A stretch of 30,341 nt of DNA from a virus. The translations under genes and the position numbers were made by a program. Below, in pieces: positions 1 to 5,939 of the stretch (positions are counted from its first letter, which is position 1; every line of letters starts with the position of its first letter). The stretch lies in IMG/VR virus record IMGVR_UViG_3300034022_000110, positions 1 to 30,341 of that record; one strand, given 5' to 3'. A model generated the notes under the pieces. The model made no database searches, had not been told where the DNA came from, and saw only the letters and a program-made list of their open reading frames with translations.

Positions 1-163
1 GTTATTTAACTAAGGCATTAGCAAATGGACAAACAAATCAAATAGTTATTGGAGATAGTGCTATTGGTCTTGGTTCAAATAGTGTTGTATTGGGTAATGA
101 TTCAATAACAAAAACTATTTTAAAGGGCAACGTAGGAATAGGAACAACTGCTCCTGTAGCAAG
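1..163. repeat. Left copy of the terminal overlap
   Basis: These 163 bases match 30179-30341 at 162 positions. The single difference is C at 128 against T at 30306, the third base of a glycine codon (GGC/GGT). The repeat lies inside the tail-fibre gene and the frame is kept across it. This is what a circular or circularly permuted genome looks like when an assembly is closed on itself. True short terminal repeats usually do not split a gene. Confidence 0.92.
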
Positions 164-332
164 TGCAAAAGTTCAAATTGATTCAACAACTCAAGGTTTT
201 TTACCTCCGAGAATGACAAATGCACAAAGAATAGCAATAGCAACTCCTGCAGTTGGTTTATGTGTTTATTGCACAGACGTAGTTGAAGGATTATATATAA
301 ACAAATCCACAGGGTGGACATACATAGGATAA
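1..332 (+). CDS. Tail fibre protein, C-terminal end (continues from the right end of the window)
   Basis: This is the 3' end of the gene that starts at 28270. The reading frame is open from base 3 and stops at 330-332. Bases 1-163 repeat 30179-30341 in the same frame, so closing the circle gives one uninterrupted protein of 746 residues. The part here holds the last glycine and serine-rich repeats (IGDSAIGLGSNSVVLGN, then GNVGIGTTAP) followed by a terminal segment with FLPPRMTNAQR and GLYINKSTGWTYIG. Such repeats resemble the head repeats of trimeric adhesins and are common in distal tail fibres of Flavobacterium-type phages. The last segment probably forms a trimer cap or receptor-binding tip. 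An internal ATG at 90 gives an 80-residue open frame, but it is not a separate gene. Confidence 0.9.
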   Translation, partial: YLTKALANGQTNQIVIGDSAIGLGSNSVVLGNDSITKTILKGNVGIGTTAPVASAKVQIDSTTQGFLPPRMTNAQRIAIATPAVGLCVYCTDVVEGLYINKSTGWTYIG

Positions 333-349
333 CAAATAAATAAATAAAT

Positions 350-712
350 ATGGAAACAAAATACGAGTGGATTATTAGTGCATTAGATTGCAGAGTAAAA
401 GAGGGAAGTCTTGAAAATGTAGTAAATGTTGTTCATTGGAGGTTAAACGCTTCGAATGATAAATATACGGCTGAAACATACTCAGCAACGGGTATGCCTG
501 AGCCAAGCGGAACAGATTTTACTTTATATGCTGATTTAACCAAAGACCAAGTTGTTGGTTGGGTTATATCTATTTTAAGTATAATTCCTGAACCAATAGA
601 TGGTGAACCGCAAATTTCACAATTAGAACAAATAAAAATAGGGCTTAACGAAAATTTAATTTTGCAAGAATTTCCAAAAGAAATAACTCCTGAATTACCT
701 TTTAATAATTAA
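350..712 (+). CDS. Conserved small phage protein, DUF7936-like
   Basis: A 120-residue protein directly downstream of the tail fibre. The N-terminal half reads as a beta-rich domain with W at position 8, a VVHWRL motif (about 27-32) and YTAETYSATGMPEP (about 39-52), followed by YADLTKDQVVGW (about 60-71). This order of motifs is what I recall of the DUF7936 family, found in many phages beside tail or lysis genes; its function is unknown. The C-terminal 40 residues are acidic and end in LPFNN. The place between fibre and lysis genes suggests a late role, perhaps in the virion. The family assignment is from memory. Confidence 0.7.
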   Translation: METKYEWIISALDCRVKEGSLENVVNVVHWRLNASNDKYTAETYSATGMPEPSGTDFTLYADLTKDQVVGWVISILSIIPEPIDGEPQISQLEQIKIGLNENLILQEFPKEITPELPFNN

Positions 713-719
713 TAAATTT

Positions 720-869
720 ATGGAAAATCAACAAGCAATTAATGTCCTTATTCAAGTAGCAAATTTAGCACAATCAAAAGGACTTTTATCATTAGACGAA
801 GCCGTAATCGTATCACAATGCGTTAAACAATTACAAGAAAAAAAAGAGGATGAGTCGACAGCAGTTTGA
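720..869 (+). CDS. Hypothetical 49-residue protein
   Basis: A short open frame between the DUF7936-like gene and the first holin-like gene. It begins MENQQAINVLIQVANLAQ and contains KGLLSLDEAVIVSQCVKQL, so it should form two amphipathic helices. Similar tiny proteins (NLAQSKG followed by an LDEA helix) recur beside lysis genes in Bacteroidetes phages, as I recall; their role is not known. It overlaps the next gene by 20 bases, which suggests translational coupling. There is no membrane segment or signal peptide. Confidence 0.65.
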   Translation: MENQQAINVLIQVANLAQSKGLLSLDEAVIVSQCVKQLQEKKEDESTAV

Positions 870-1032
870 TGTAATATTGAATAAATTAATTAGCCGAAAA
901 TTACTTGTTTTTGTTATCGCTTGCGTTGGTTTATTTAATCAAACATTAACGAGTTCCGATTGGGTTGTTATTGCAACCGCTTACATCGGAATACAAGGAT
1001 TTACAGAAATAGTTACACAATTAAAAAAATGA
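850..1032 (+). CDS. Holin-like small membrane protein
   Basis: A 60-residue protein with two hydrophobic stretches, about residues 17-31 (RKLLVFVIACVGLF) and 37-52 (DWVVIATAYIGIQGF). A short basic N-terminus and a lysine-ending C-terminus flank them. It sits 156 bases before the lysozyme gene, where holins usually lie. A two-span protein of this size could form the inner-membrane lesion that releases the endolysin. Its stop overlaps the next start as ATGA. Holin is inferred from size, topology and place, not from a recognised family motif. Confidence 0.65.
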   Translation: MSRQQFDVILNKLISRKLLVFVIACVGLFNQTLTSSDWVVIATAYIGIQGFTEIVTQLKK

Positions 1033-1205
1033 AAAATTATATTTTAGATTTAAAGAGTTCCTTTTTAACTGGAGGATATTTAGTTTTTACTTTCACAAAT
1101 GTAGATACAGCAATGAAAGTTTTTGCTTTTATTATTGCTACAGGATATACTGCAAGAAGATGGTATTTAATGGAAAAGAACAATAAAAATGAAACTGAAC
1201 AATAG
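1029..1205 (+). CDS. Second small membrane protein of the lysis cassette
   Basis: A 58-residue protein starting at the ATG that overlaps the upstream stop (ATGA). A longer frame from 960 would overlap the previous gene by 73 bases, so I reject that start. It has hydrophobic stretches at about 13-25 (LTGGYLVFTFTNV) and 28-43 (AMKVFAFIIATGYTAR), then a charged tail. Proteins with FIIATGYTxRRWYL are common next to lysozyme genes in Bacteroidetes phages, as I recall. It may be a second holin, an antiholin, or a membrane partner of the first. The last 17 bases overlap the lysozyme gene. Confidence 0.6.
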   Translation: MKNYILDLKSSFLTGGYLVFTFTNVDTAMKVFAFIIATGYTARRWYLMEKNNKNETEQ

Positions 1206-1635
1206 CGGTTATTTACTTATAACAGAATTTGAAGGATTTAGTTCAAAACCATATTTGTGCAGCGCAAAGATTGCTACAATAGGTTATGGAAACACTTATT
1301 ATCCAGATAACAAACGTGTAACAATGTTGGATAAAGAAATAAGTAAAATACAAGCTTTTGAAATGTTTAAACATATTGCTGATAAATTTGCAAGTACAGT
1401 TTCTAAATTAGTTACAAGTCCTTTAAATCAAAATCAATTTAATGCATTAGTTTCTTTAGCTTATAATATTGGAACTGGTAATTTTGCAAGTTCTACATTA
1501 TTAAAAAAAGTAAATAAAAATCACAATGATATTTCTATTGAATTAGAATTTAAAAAGTGGAATAAAGTAAATAAAAAAGAAGTAGCAGGTTTAACAAAAC
1601 GTAGACAATATGAAAGCAATATTTATTTTAGTTAG
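1189..1635 (+). CDS. Endolysin, T4-type lysozyme (glycoside hydrolase family 24)
   Basis: A 148-residue muramidase that should cut the MurNAc-GlcNAc bond of peptidoglycan at the end of infection. The catalytic pattern E-8aa-x-5aa-T is seen as E15, C24 and T30 in EFEGFSSKPYLCSAKIATIGYG. C24 stands where T4 lysozyme has aspartate, as I recall for P1 Lyz. The C-terminal part has the usual SPLNQNQFNALVSLAYNIG helix (about 97-115) and GLTKRRQYE (about 134-142). Length is normal for a single-domain enzyme. No signal peptide or SAR segment is seen, so export should depend on the upstream holin-like proteins. Its 3' end overlaps the spanin gene by 26 bases. Confidence 0.9.
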   Translation: MKLNNSGYLLITEFEGFSSKPYLCSAKIATIGYGNTYYPDNKRVTMLDKEISKIQAFEMFKHIADKFASTVSKLVTSPLNQNQFNALVSLAYNIGTGNFASSTLLKKVNKNHNDISIELEFKKWNKVNKKEVAGLTKRRQYESNIYFS

Positions 1636-2092
1636 TTTAATTTTATTTTCTTGTGCATCTCGTAAAGTAAATACACAAATATCAGAAGTTAAAAAAGATA
1701 GTTTAGTACTAACGCTTGTAGATACTAAAATAGAAACTAAAAAAGATACTGATTCAGAAACTAATATAAACACATTTATAGATAGTGATGAAATTATAAT
1801 AAAACCATTAGATAGTTTAAAAGAAATTATTGTAGATGGTAAAACTTATAAAAACGTTGTTTTAACGATTAAAAAAACTAAAGTTAATAGTTTATATAAC
1901 AATAAAGAAAAAGTGTCAGAAAATGCTTTAAAACAACAAAAGAAATCAATTAAAGTACAAACTAAACAAGTTGAAAATAAGAAATCAAAAGTTATAGATA
2001 AAAAAGCAAATTACTTTATTTATTTATGGTTTTTATTAGGTTTAATTATTCTTTATTTAATATATAAATATAAAAGGTTTTTTTTAATATAA
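1610..2092 (+). CDS. Probable unimolecular spanin (lipoprotein with C-terminal membrane anchor)
   Basis: A 160-residue protein with a type II signal peptide (MKAIFILVSLILFSC; lipobox LFSC, lipidated C15), then about 115 polar residues rich in K, D, S and T, and one hydrophobic helix at about 133-152 (YFIYLWFLLGLIILYLIY) before a basic end. An outer-membrane lipid anchor and an inner-membrane helix in one chain is the design of the u-spanin, T1 gp11, which fuses the two membranes in the last step of lysis. It follows the lysozyme at once and overlaps it by 26 bases, the usual place for spanins. The linker is predicted beta/coil rather than coiled coil. Function is inferred from architecture and context; no sequence similarity to gp11 was checked. 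Confidence 0.72.
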   Translation: MKAIFILVSLILFSCASRKVNTQISEVKKDSLVLTLVDTKIETKKDTDSETNINTFIDSDEIIIKPLDSLKEIIVDGKTYKNVVLTIKKTKVNSLYNNKEKVSENALKQQKKSIKVQTKQVENKKSKVIDKKANYFIYLWFLLGLIILYLIYKYKRFFLI

Positions 2093-2281
2093 TATATAGT
2101 GTAAATAAAAAGAAAAAAAGAGTAAAAAAAGAAAAAAGAAATTTTCAATAATTACCTGTTCCAAACAGCTTCCGTATTTTATTAGGTTCTGCAAGTCTTC
2201 AACGCATTGGAAGTACAAATGTATAATAATAATTCTAATTCTTAAAATTTGTTATTAACACAAAAGTTAATAAGTGCTATT
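2093..2281. other. Non-coding gap between lysis and recombination genes
   Basis: About 190 bases with no gene. Bases 2107-2146 are an almost pure purine tract (A runs broken by G). Bases 2155-2215 are less A+T-rich than the surroundings and contain an imperfect hairpin (CTTCAACGCATTGGAAG, about 2198-2214). No clear terminator for the late transcript is seen, and no tRNA fold. It marks the border between late and early genes and could hold a replication origin or packaging site; neither is shown by the sequence. Confidence 0.4.
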
Positions 2282-2289
2282 TATATTTG
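2282..2289 (+). promoter_or_regulatory. Bacteroidetes-type promoter box before the NinG-like gene
   Basis: TATATTTG fits TAnnTTTG. It ends only four bases before the ATG at 2294, so a transcript from it would be leaderless or nearly so. An 11-base palindrome, TGTTATTAACA (2250-2260), and a GTTAA (2266-2270) lie upstream. No good -33 TTG is placed at the usual distance. Confidence 0.45.
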
Positions 2290-2293
2290 ACAA

Positions 2294-2668
2294 ATGAAAA
2301 AACCAACAAGGAAATCATTAGTAATAAAATTAGATACTATCTTTAGTCAGTATATAAGACAAAAAGATGCTGTTAATGAAATAGCTACTTGCGTTACTTG
2401 TGGAAAAAAAGACCATTGGAAGAAATTACAATGCGGTCATTTTCAATCACGTTCGCATTACTCTACAAGATGGGATGAAAACAACGTTGGAGTTCAATGT
2501 TATGGTTGCAATATATCACGTTCTGGAGAACAATTCAAATTTAGTCAATATCTTGGTAATAACTTATCTGAAGAACTACAAATAAAATCAAAACAAATAG
2601 TTAAATTTGCTGATATAGATTTAATAGACTTAATTAACTACTATACCGAAAAGGTAAATAATATATAA
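2294..2668 (+). CDS. ninG: NinG/Rap-like recombination protein
   Basis: A 124-residue protein with the metal-binding core of the lambda NinG (Rap) family: C33-x2-C36, then LQCGHF (C47, H49), H55, and VQCYGCN (C69, C72). The spacing fits a treble-clef/HNH-like fold. Lambda Rap is a structure-specific nuclease that cuts Holliday junctions and D-loops and aids phage recombination in the Red pathway. Here it lies upstream of an ERF annealing protein, so the two probably act together in recombination of replicating phage DNA. It is followed by a strong terminator and so makes a single-gene unit. The length is shorter than lambda NinG because the N-terminal extension is mostly absent. Confidence 0.82.
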   Translation: MKKPTRKSLVIKLDTIFSQYIRQKDAVNEIATCVTCGKKDHWKKLQCGHFQSRSHYSTRWDENNVGVQCYGCNISRSGEQFKFSQYLGNNLSEELQIKSKQIVKFADIDLIDLINYYTEKVNNI

Positions 2669-2700
2669 GATTCTGTTTCTTTGTTTCATTGTTGAAAATT

Positions 2701-2729
2701 GGGTGTCTATTTAAGATACCCTTTTTTTT
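2701..2729 (+). terminator. Rho-independent terminator after the NinG-like gene
   Basis: GGGTGTC and GATACCC form a 7-bp stem (one G-T pair) around a TATTTAA loop, followed by eight T. It ends the single-gene NinG transcript and lies just before the next promoter region. Confidence 0.85.
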
Positions 2730-2736
2730 GCTATAT

Positions 2737-2752
2737 GTTAAAGTTTTGTTAA
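2737..2752 (+). promoter_or_regulatory. Tandem GTTAA element, 11-bp spacing
   Basis: GTTAA occurs at 2737-2741 and 2748-2752, both preceded by T. The second copy is 37 bases before the -7 box at 2790. The same pair with the same 11-bp register occurs before three other promoters (7786/7797, 8992/9003, 14883/14894). Confidence 0.5.
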
Positions 2753-2789
2753 AATAAATTAAAATAGTTTTATATTAAAAAACAAGTTA

Positions 2790-2797
2790 TATATTTG
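2790..2797 (+). promoter_or_regulatory. Promoter -7 box of the recombination operon
   Basis: TATATTTG matches the Bacteroidetes TAnnTTTG box. It is followed by an A-rich leader (TCAAACAATTAACAATTAAA) to the ATG at 2828. The leader shares AACAATT with the promoters at 7839 and 9033. It should drive 2828-4019. Confidence 0.75.
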
Positions 2798-2827
2798 TCA
2801 AACAATTAACAATTAAAACATTTAAAA

Positions 2828-2917
2828 ATGAAACAGAATTTAAAAGACTTCGCATCAGCATTACTATTCGTATTTACGTTTGGAATGATTTATTTAACAT
2901 TAACATCTTTATTATAA
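2828..2917 (+). CDS. Tiny membrane protein, 29 residues
   Basis: First open frame after the promoter at 2790: MKQNLKDFASALLFVFTF and on to LTSLL. Residues about 9-28 form one hydrophobic span. It ends in TAATG, sharing bases with the next start, so it is probably translated and coupled. Function is unknown. It may be mainly a leader that carries ribosomes into the operon. Confidence 0.5.
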   Translation: MKQNLKDFASALLFVFTFGMIYLTLTSLL

Positions 2918-3096
2918 TGAAAGACTTATTAGATTACAACAGATTTAGAATGGAAGTTATGCAAAAACATATTTGCGAACTTGAAGGAAAACTAACAAAG
3001 CTACAAAGTTTTTGTTTTGAAGTACTGGATGAAGATTGTCCAAAAGAATACAAAACATTAGTAAAAAAAGAAATTTATAATTTAACAGCAAATTAA
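2917..3096 (+). CDS. Hypothetical 59-residue protein
   Basis: The frame runs from MKDLLDYNRFRMEVMQKHIC through ELEGKLTKLQSFCFEVLDED to YKTLVKKEIYNLTAN. It is helical and charged, with a short possible coiled coil at about 12-36. It lies between the tiny membrane protein (TAATG overlap) and the ERF gene (one base apart), so it is translated with the recombination genes. No family recognised. Confidence 0.6.
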   Translation: MKDLLDYNRFRMEVMQKHICELEGKLTKLQSFCFEVLDEDCPKEYKTLVKKEIYNLTAN

Positions 3097-3097
3097 A

Positions 3098-3667
3098 ATG
3101 GAACAAACATTAAACCAAAAACTGTCTTTAATTCAAAAAGAATTTAAAGCAAACAAATCAAAATTTAACTCGTTCGGAAAATATAACTTTAGAAGTGCTG
3201 AAGATATATTAGAAGCATTAAAACCTTATAACGAAAAATACCAAGTAAGTTTTATTATTACAGAAAGGATAGTTTCAAGTTTTGATAGTAATAGTAATTT
3301 TCCACCAATGTTAAAATCAATAGCAACTATTTTAGATAACAATGGAGTTAATAAAATATCAGCTACAGCTATTGTTGGAATTGACTTAAATCAAAAAGGT
3401 ATGCAAGTACCACAACAATTTGGTTCTGCATCTTCTTATGGAAAAAAATACGCATTAGGTAACTTATTACTTATTGATGATACACAAGATTCAGACGCAT
3501 CTAATAAACACGATAAAGTAGTTAAAGAAGATGATTTAAAATGGTTAAATAAAAATACACCAGAATTTAAAAAAGCTATTGAATATTTAAAAAATGGTGG
3601 TAATATTGCAACTATTGAAAGTAAGTATAAAATGACTAAAGAAACAAAAGAAGAATTAACTAAATAA
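3098..3667 (+). CDS. erf: ERF-family single-strand annealing protein
   Basis: A 189-residue recombinase of the ERF superfamily. It has the family's N-terminal helix and GKYNFRSAEDILEALKP block (about 27-43) and the strongly conserved FGSASSYGKKYALGNLLLI (about 108-126) followed by DDTQDSDA (127-134). ERF proteins form rings on single-stranded DNA and anneal complementary strands during phage recombination and genome circularisation. The last 50 residues are variable and lysine-rich, as is common. Its partners are the SSB-like protein immediately downstream and the NinG-like protein upstream. I see no missing motif. Confidence 0.9.
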   Translation: MEQTLNQKLSLIQKEFKANKSKFNSFGKYNFRSAEDILEALKPYNEKYQVSFIITERIVSSFDSNSNFPPMLKSIATILDNNGVNKISATAIVGIDLNQKGMQVPQQFGSASSYGKKYALGNLLLIDDTQDSDASNKHDKVVKEDDLKWLNKNTPEFKKAIEYLKNGGNIATIESKYKMTKETKEELTK

Positions 3668-3722
3668 AGCTGAATAGCCGACAACAGTAAAATAAGGTAG
3701 GCAATAAATAAAAACAAATAAT

Positions 3723-4019
3723 ATGAGTGCATTAATTAATTTTAGTTTAAGAATTGACAAATTACCAAAAGAAAAATTTGTTATCGGAAAAGATGGAGCA
3801 GTTTACTACAATGGAACTATTTCTATTAACGATGAAACAAATCAGTTTGGACAAAATGTTTCAATTACAGATTCTCAAACACAAGAAGAAAGAGAAGCAA
3901 AGAAACCTAAAACTTATTTAGGAAATGGAAAAGTAGTATGGAGTGATGGTAAAATTACAAACGCTACAAAACAAGAATCAAAAGCAGTTGAATTAGAAAC
4001 TGCAGATTTACCATTTTAA
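3723..4019 (+). CDS. SSB-like protein with a DLPF tail
   Basis: A 98-residue protein downstream of ERF. The first part is compatible with a small beta domain: KFVIGKDGAVYYNGTISIND (about 19-38), then QNVSITDSQTQEER and YLGNGKVVWSDG. The last residues are acidic and end in TADLPF, like the D-D-[IL]-P-F tip by which bacterial SSB recruits RecO, RecQ, PriA and other proteins. With ERF upstream and a helicase-like ATPase downstream, a single-strand-binding role is likely. The domain is shorter than a usual OB fold (about 110 residues), so it is either a minimal phage SSB or a protein that mimics only the SSB tail. Confidence 0.65.
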   Translation: MSALINFSLRIDKLPKEKFVIGKDGAVYYNGTISINDETNQFGQNVSITDSQTQEEREAKKPKTYLGNGKVVWSDGKITNATKQESKAVELETADLPF

Positions 4020-4027
4020 ATTAATCA

Positions 4028-4051
4028 GGGAGTGTAACAGCTCCCTTTTTT
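4028..4051 (+). terminator. Terminator or attenuator between SSB-like gene and helicase
   Basis: GGGAG and CTCCC enclose an eight-base loop and are followed by six T. The next gene starts only 11 bases later, and no promoter fits in that gap. It probably lets part of the transcription through. Confidence 0.8.
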
Positions 4052-4062
4052 AAACAAAACAA

Positions 4063-4911
4063 ATGACAATAGACAAAGACGAACATAGACTTATAATGCA
4101 AGTTTTGATAGAAGAAGCTACTATCAATCCTTTAGAAAAAATAGATTATCCAACACCAGCTATTTCATTTGGAACAAAAGCATACGAAACAAAAGATGGT
4201 TTATTAGAATATCCTATTCCAATAGGAACATACGGAAATTTTAGTTTTGTACAAGCACCACCGAAATCAAAGAAAACATTTTTTATTAGTTTACTTTCAG
4301 CAGTTTATTTAAACGGACAATTAAACGGAATAAGCGGCGATTTAAAAGGTAATAGAGATAACAAACATTTAGTACATTTTGATACAGAACAGGGTAACTT
4401 TCACGCACAAATGGTTTTTAAACGACCGATTGAAATGACTGGAACTATAACTGATAGATATCATACATTAGCATTAAGGCAATATTCTGCAAAAGATAGA
4501 GTTGATTTAATAGAATTCTATTTATACGATACGTTAGATAAAAAAGATATTGGATTGGTAATTATTGATGGTATTGCAGATTTATGTAGTGATGTAAATA
4601 ATATAGAAGAATCTAATTTAGTTGTTCAAAAGTTAATGAAATGGACAAAAGAATTAAATTGCCATATAATAACTGTTATACACTCTAATTTTGGAACTGA
4701 TAAACCTACAGGACATTTAGGTTCAGCATTAGAAAAGAAAGCAGAAACACAAATTCAATTAGAATTAAATACAGTAAACAAAGATTTAGTAACCGTAAGT
4801 TGTAAACGTTCCAGAAACGCAGGATTTGAAAATTTTAGTTTTAAAGTAAATAAATCAGGATTGCCACAAGTTGAAGGAGATTTTTACGATGTAATGAAAG
4901 GAGTATTTTAA
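4063..4911 (+). CDS. RecA-like ATPase, probable replicative helicase (RepA-like)
   Basis: A 282-residue P-loop ATPase. The Walker A region is VQAPPKSKKTFF (64-74; lysine K71), the Walker B is LVIIDG (165-170; D169), and HFDTEQG (105-111) and VIHSN (205-209) fit the strand-2 acidic and H4-type motifs of RecA/RepA hexameric ATPases. The Walker A is odd: the two usual glycines of GxxxxGK are A65 and K70. This single-domain layout is typical of RepA-like helicases and the AAA_25 family. It lies just after the SSB-like gene and is the only helicase seen, so it probably unwinds the phage origin or fork. A recombination ATPase is an alternative. Confidence 0.75.
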   Translation: MTIDKDEHRLIMQVLIEEATINPLEKIDYPTPAISFGTKAYETKDGLLEYPIPIGTYGNFSFVQAPPKSKKTFFISLLSAVYLNGQLNGISGDLKGNRDNKHLVHFDTEQGNFHAQMVFKRPIEMTGTITDRYHTLALRQYSAKDRVDLIEFYLYDTLDKKDIGLVIIDGIADLCSDVNNIEESNLVVQKLMKWTKELNCHIITVIHSNFGTDKPTGHLGSALEKKAETQIQLELNTVNKDLVTVSCKRSRNAGFENFSFKVNKSGLPQVEGDFYDVMKGVF

Positions 4912-5201
4912 TGGAAACAACAATAAAAAACCACGTAGAAGAATTACAGCTATCAGCTGAAAGAATGTTACTATTGCATTCAGACAATAAAGTGTTAATA
5001 AGTTATTTTAAAGACTTGAAAGAAAAGTTGTTATATTTGAAACAATTAAGTATGATAGAAACAAAGTTCCAATGGAATGAATTAGAAAACATAATTAATT
5101 TATTGCAAAAACAAGATTCTCAGATAACTAATATACATATTGATTTAGAAGTTAAAGAAAGTAAATATAAAAATAACGCTTATTTAAAAATAAAACTATG
5201 A
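4911..5201 (+). CDS. Hypothetical helical protein, 96 residues
   Basis: The start overlaps the helicase stop by one base (TAATG). Residues about 5-70 are leucine-rich helices (LQLSAERMLLLHSDNK, LKEKLLYLKQL, LENIINLLQKQ) that could form a short coiled coil; the end (IDLEVKESKYKNNAYLKIKL) looks like two beta strands. It is coupled to the helicase upstream and to a membrane protein downstream (ATGA overlap). It may be a helper of the ATPase, but no family is recognised. Confidence 0.6.
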   Translation: METTIKNHVEELQLSAERMLLLHSDNKVLISYFKDLKEKLLYLKQLSMIETKFQWNELENIINLLQKQDSQITNIHIDLEVKESKYKNNAYLKIKL

Positions 5202-5419
5202 TACTAATTTCATTTGTACTATTTACTATTTATTTTTTAATGCAATTAATGGTAAAATACGATGGCGATGTAATAATAGCACCAATAAAAGGTTTAATGT
5301 TTGGTGCATTATACAATGACGATATTGATAATAGAGAAACAGAACACACTATTCAAATAGTGCTTTTCGTAATATCAATAACATTTATATGGATAACAAC
5401 AAATGGCTCGAAAAAGTAG
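5198..5419 (+). CDS. Small membrane protein, 73 residues
   Basis: Two hydrophobic spans at about 2-18 (ILISFVLFTIYFLMQLM) and 52-66 (IQIVLFVISITFIWI) separated by a polar loop with acidic residues (YNDDIDNRETEHT). The ends are short, so both termini lie on the same side of the membrane. It overlaps the sigma-like gene by 31 bases. A membrane protein in the early region could act in superinfection exclusion or host takeover; nothing in the sequence decides. Confidence 0.6.
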   Translation: MILISFVLFTIYFLMQLMVKYDGDVIIAPIKGLMFGALYNDDIDNRETEHTIQIVLFVISITFIWITTNGSKK

Positions 5420-5931
5420 CCTTACATCACAAAGAATGGGTTAAGATTATAAATGGATTTGGAGAATTTGATTATGCTGAAGATATAGTCCAGGAAAGTT
5501 ATATAGCTTTATGGAAATATGCAGATGCTGATAAAATTTTAGATTCAGAAGGCAATGTCAGAAAAGGATATGTTTATTTTACTTTACGAAGTTTATATTT
5601 TCAATATTACAATAAGAAAATGAAAATAACTAAAGTACCTTTTGATGGATGTTGGGAATTATTTGATGATTCAAACATTGAAGAACACAAAGCGTATAAT
5701 AATATATGCTTAATGATAGACAAAGAAATAGATAATTGGCACTGGTATGATAAAAAGCTGTTTAAACTTTATAGAGATTCAGATATGTCAATGCGAGATA
5801 TAGCAAAAGAAACAAACATTAGTTTGATATCTATATTTCATTCAATTAAAAACTATAAAGAAATACTTAAAAACAAATTTCAAAAAGATTACAACGATTA
5901 TAATATTAACGATTACAATAACACTTATTAA
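5389..5931 (+). CDS. ECF-like RNA polymerase sigma factor
   Basis: A 180-residue protein with the two helical domains of a minimal sigma-70 factor. The region 2 core is DYAEDIVQESYIALWKYAD (28-46), close to the AEDIVQExFxxLW pattern that binds the polymerase clamp. After a linker, SMRDIAKETNISLISIFHSI (134-153) reads as the region 4 helix-turn-helix that contacts a -35-type element. The C-terminal tail is rich in N, Y and D. A phage sigma factor would redirect host polymerase to late genes. A candidate target sequence, lacking TAnnTTTG, occurs after terminators at 15152-15173 and 25192-25214. Region 4 is recognisable but diverged. Confidence 0.75.
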   Translation: MDNNKWLEKVALHHKEWVKIINGFGEFDYAEDIVQESYIALWKYADADKILDSEGNVRKGYVYFTLRSLYFQYYNKKMKITKVPFDGCWELFDDSNIEEHKAYNNICLMIDKEIDNWHWYDKKLFKLYRDSDMSMRDIAKETNISLISIFHSIKNYKEILKNKFQKDYNDYNINDYNNTY

Positions 5932-5939
5932 TTAAAATT

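Noticed and set aside
1-163. The end repeat as a true short direct terminal repeat
   Set aside because: It splits the tail-fibre gene and restores it in frame when joined; this fits an assembly overlap of a circular or permuted genome better.
115-321. Open frames on the minus strand at several places (for example 3436-3732, 9791-10027, 12473-12781, 29690-29992)
   Set aside because: They lie opposite well-supported + strand genes, have low-complexity hydrophobic or leucine/phenylalanine-rich sequence, and lack leader features. They are products of A+T-rich codon bias.
960-1205. Longer start of the second small lysis protein at 960
   Set aside because: It would overlap the first holin-like gene by 73 bases, and the extra residues look unlike a protein start. 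The ATG at 1029 has a typical ATGA overlap.
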